64,000 nt of DNA, from assembly GCA_032622095.1 (NCBI GenBank), contig CP136063.1, positions 267,151,426 through 267,215,425 on the forward strand. The letters run 5' to 3'. Under the pieces are notes generated by a model, which saw nothing but the letters and a program-made list of their open reading frames with translations, did not search any database and was not told the DNA's origin. Position 1 is the first letter of the stretch. Each line of letters begins with the position of its first letter. A program made the position numbers and the translations under genes. Below are positions 55,401-58,400 of this stretch, piece by piece. Source of the stretch: Siphonodentalium dalli. Taxonomy: Eukaryota > Mollusca > Scaphopoda > Gadilida > Siphonodentaliidae.

Positions 55401-58400
55401 TAACCCTCTTCGCCGTCTTTCATACTCTATGAAGCTGACAACAATGTGATATGGGTAGCGGCCGAATCAACAATAAACCAACTGAATTAATCCTTCAAAA
55501 TTTGGGTTATCAAAATATTTTCAAATATGGAGATTATTGAAGGTCAACATGGTTCTGATAAGAAATTATGGAAGCTAAATTGAGGTCATTGGATTTTGAT
55601 TGGCAGAGTAATTAACCCTTTACCCAACAGAACGGCCCTGTGCCAATGCATTCTCTTATATATGCGAGTCGACCATAGGTCGCCTCGCATATATAAGAGA
55701 ATGCATTGGCTTAACACATATTAAAAATGATAAAATTGTCAAAGAATGTGGAAAAATATTATAAAAAAAGATTTTTTTTAGGCCAATGCATTCTCTTATA
55801 TATGCGAGACGACCTATGGTCGACTCGCATATATAAGAGAATGCATTGGCACAGGGCATAACTGTAACCATCACAATGTGGTCAATGAACCGGTTCCAAT
55901 GATATCCATATTTGTATGGTTTTATTGAGACAGACCTAAGATATTTTAGGCTGTTGAAGCTTTATTTGGGCGTTTTTGGCCGTTTTGTTGGGTAAAGGGT
56001 TAAACAAAGTACATGAATCCCAAAGGGATTCACACAAACAGGTCAAAACCAAAGACCCCAATTGATCTTCCAGTCATTCCTTATCATATATCAATACATT
56101 TAACCCTTTACCCAACAAACCGGCCAAAACCGGCCAAATAAAGCTTCAACAGCCTAAAATATCTTCGGTCTGTCTCAATAGAACCATACAAATATGGATA
56201 TCATTGGAACCGGCTCCTTGACCACATTGTGATAGTTACAGTTATGCCCTGTGCCAATGCATTCTCTTATATATGCGAGTCGACCATAGGTCGCCTCGCA
56301 TATATAAGAGAATGCATTGGCCTAAAACAAATCTTTTTTTAACACTTTTTACCATTTTTTCTTACATTCTTTAACAATTTTATAATTTTTAATGTGTTAA
56401 GCCAATGCATTCTCTTATATATGCGAGGCGACCTATGGTCGACTCGCATATATAAGAGAATGCATTGGCACAGGGCCGTTCTGTTGGGTAAAGGGTTAAT
56501 AGAACATTAATAACATGAACAACTTTTCAAGACTACCAAAACAATTTTAATAACAAATGTTCAAATTCCAACACAGTCTTTCAATAATAACATGCTGCGA
56601 GCGTGTACACATGATCAACTTTAAGTGACGTAGGTGGTTCATTGCTTTTTATGAACTGGAGTTATTGCTTGATAAACCTTGAAAACGTTCGTTTAAACCC
56701 TATGGTGATTTGTACTGATTCTTATGGGAGCAAATTGTGTGAATGTACTGCAAAGTAAAGTGTGTGTGATTATTTGCTCTTGAAGTATCTAACAATCACT
56801 CCACTTATTCAATTTCATTTGTGAATGCAAGTGTAAAGAAATTTAGAACAAGAGGTGTGCACTCGAGTGCTAGCATACCCCCACCGTGGCAAATTCAACC
56901 CGCATTATCCGTAAACCCAACAAAAAAGATTTTTAACTTTAAAGAAAAATTTGGATTAATAATTTTGATATTGGTTCATATTTGTTCAAATGATTGCAGA
57001 AACCCAAAAAAGGGTAGAAAATGAAACGCAATCTTAACATCTAAGATGGCTTTTGTCGAGTGTGATAGCATCCAAAAAAAAGGAAGTTTCAAATATCTAC
57101 GATCAAAACTGTAGGAGGAGTTGATTACACCTCATACAGAAAAACAGAAAATTATAAACAAAAAAAATTCAAAGTCGAAAGGCCCATAACTTTGGGAAAA
57201 ATCATTGGATCAAAGTCAAATTCGAACTTGACCTGTATTTTGATATGAACGACCCACAAAAAAAACAGAATTTCCAATTAAACAATCCAAACTTGAGTTA
57301 TCATCCGGAAACAAAAGAAAAAACAATAAAAATTGAATTTTCTAAGTCGAAAAGCCCATAACTCTGAGAAAAATCATCGGATCAAACTCAAATTCGAACT
57401 TGACCTGTATTTTGATATCATTGACTCACACAAAAACGGAATTTTCAATTGAACAATCCAAACTTTAGTTATTATCTGGAAACCAAAAAAAATTGAATTT
57501 TCTAAGTCGAAAAAAGTCCATTACTCTAGAAAAAATCATCGGATCAAACTCAAATTCGAACTCAACCTGTATCTTGATATGACTGATCTACAAAAAAACG
57601 GTATTTGCAATTAAAGGATCCAAACTTGAGATTTGAGATATCATCCGGAAACCGAAATTAGCATCATGCGGAGAGGCAGTCCCAAGGAGATTGCATACAA
57701 AAAATTATTGAAATTGGTTCATAGTTGTTCGAGTTATGAGGTCGGACGGACGGACGGACAGACGGTACGACACACGGACGGAGAAAGCGTGACGGACAGA
57801 CGCAGTCAATCCAGTATACCCCCAATTTTCTTCGAAAGTGGGGGTATAACTACCATAAATGTGTATTAGGTGCACATACTATGAAACTGCATTTCCTAAA
57901 GTTTGATAGGTTAAGACGTCTATATTTTTATTCAGAGAGGTAATTATATAAGAAGTGGGTGCATAGTTTAATATCCATGTGTTAACGATTAACATGTTCC
58001 ATAGTTAAGAGCCCAGACTGATTGTGAACACATGGAAACAATACACTCTTATGTTTTATGTAAGAAGATAGAATCAGGAATGGCTTGGTTGATGCTTATT
58101 TAGATTGGTATTTATTTTAAAATGTTGGCAGGGTTCTGAGAGCTTTTTATGTTGTTTCCCCTTTTTTATAGTAAAAAACATGATTCCTGCCAAGAGAAAA
58201 CTGATTTTTCACCCAAATATTACCCATTTGTTGTCCATATATATAGAAAATTTTCAGTGAAATTTTACTATGATATTTAATTCAAATTTTAGTGAAATTT
58301 AAGTATAATTCTGCAATATACCTATTATATAAATATCCATAAAATACCATTGAAATTTCACTGAATTTATTTTGATATTTCTGGAGTTCTGGAGTTAATC

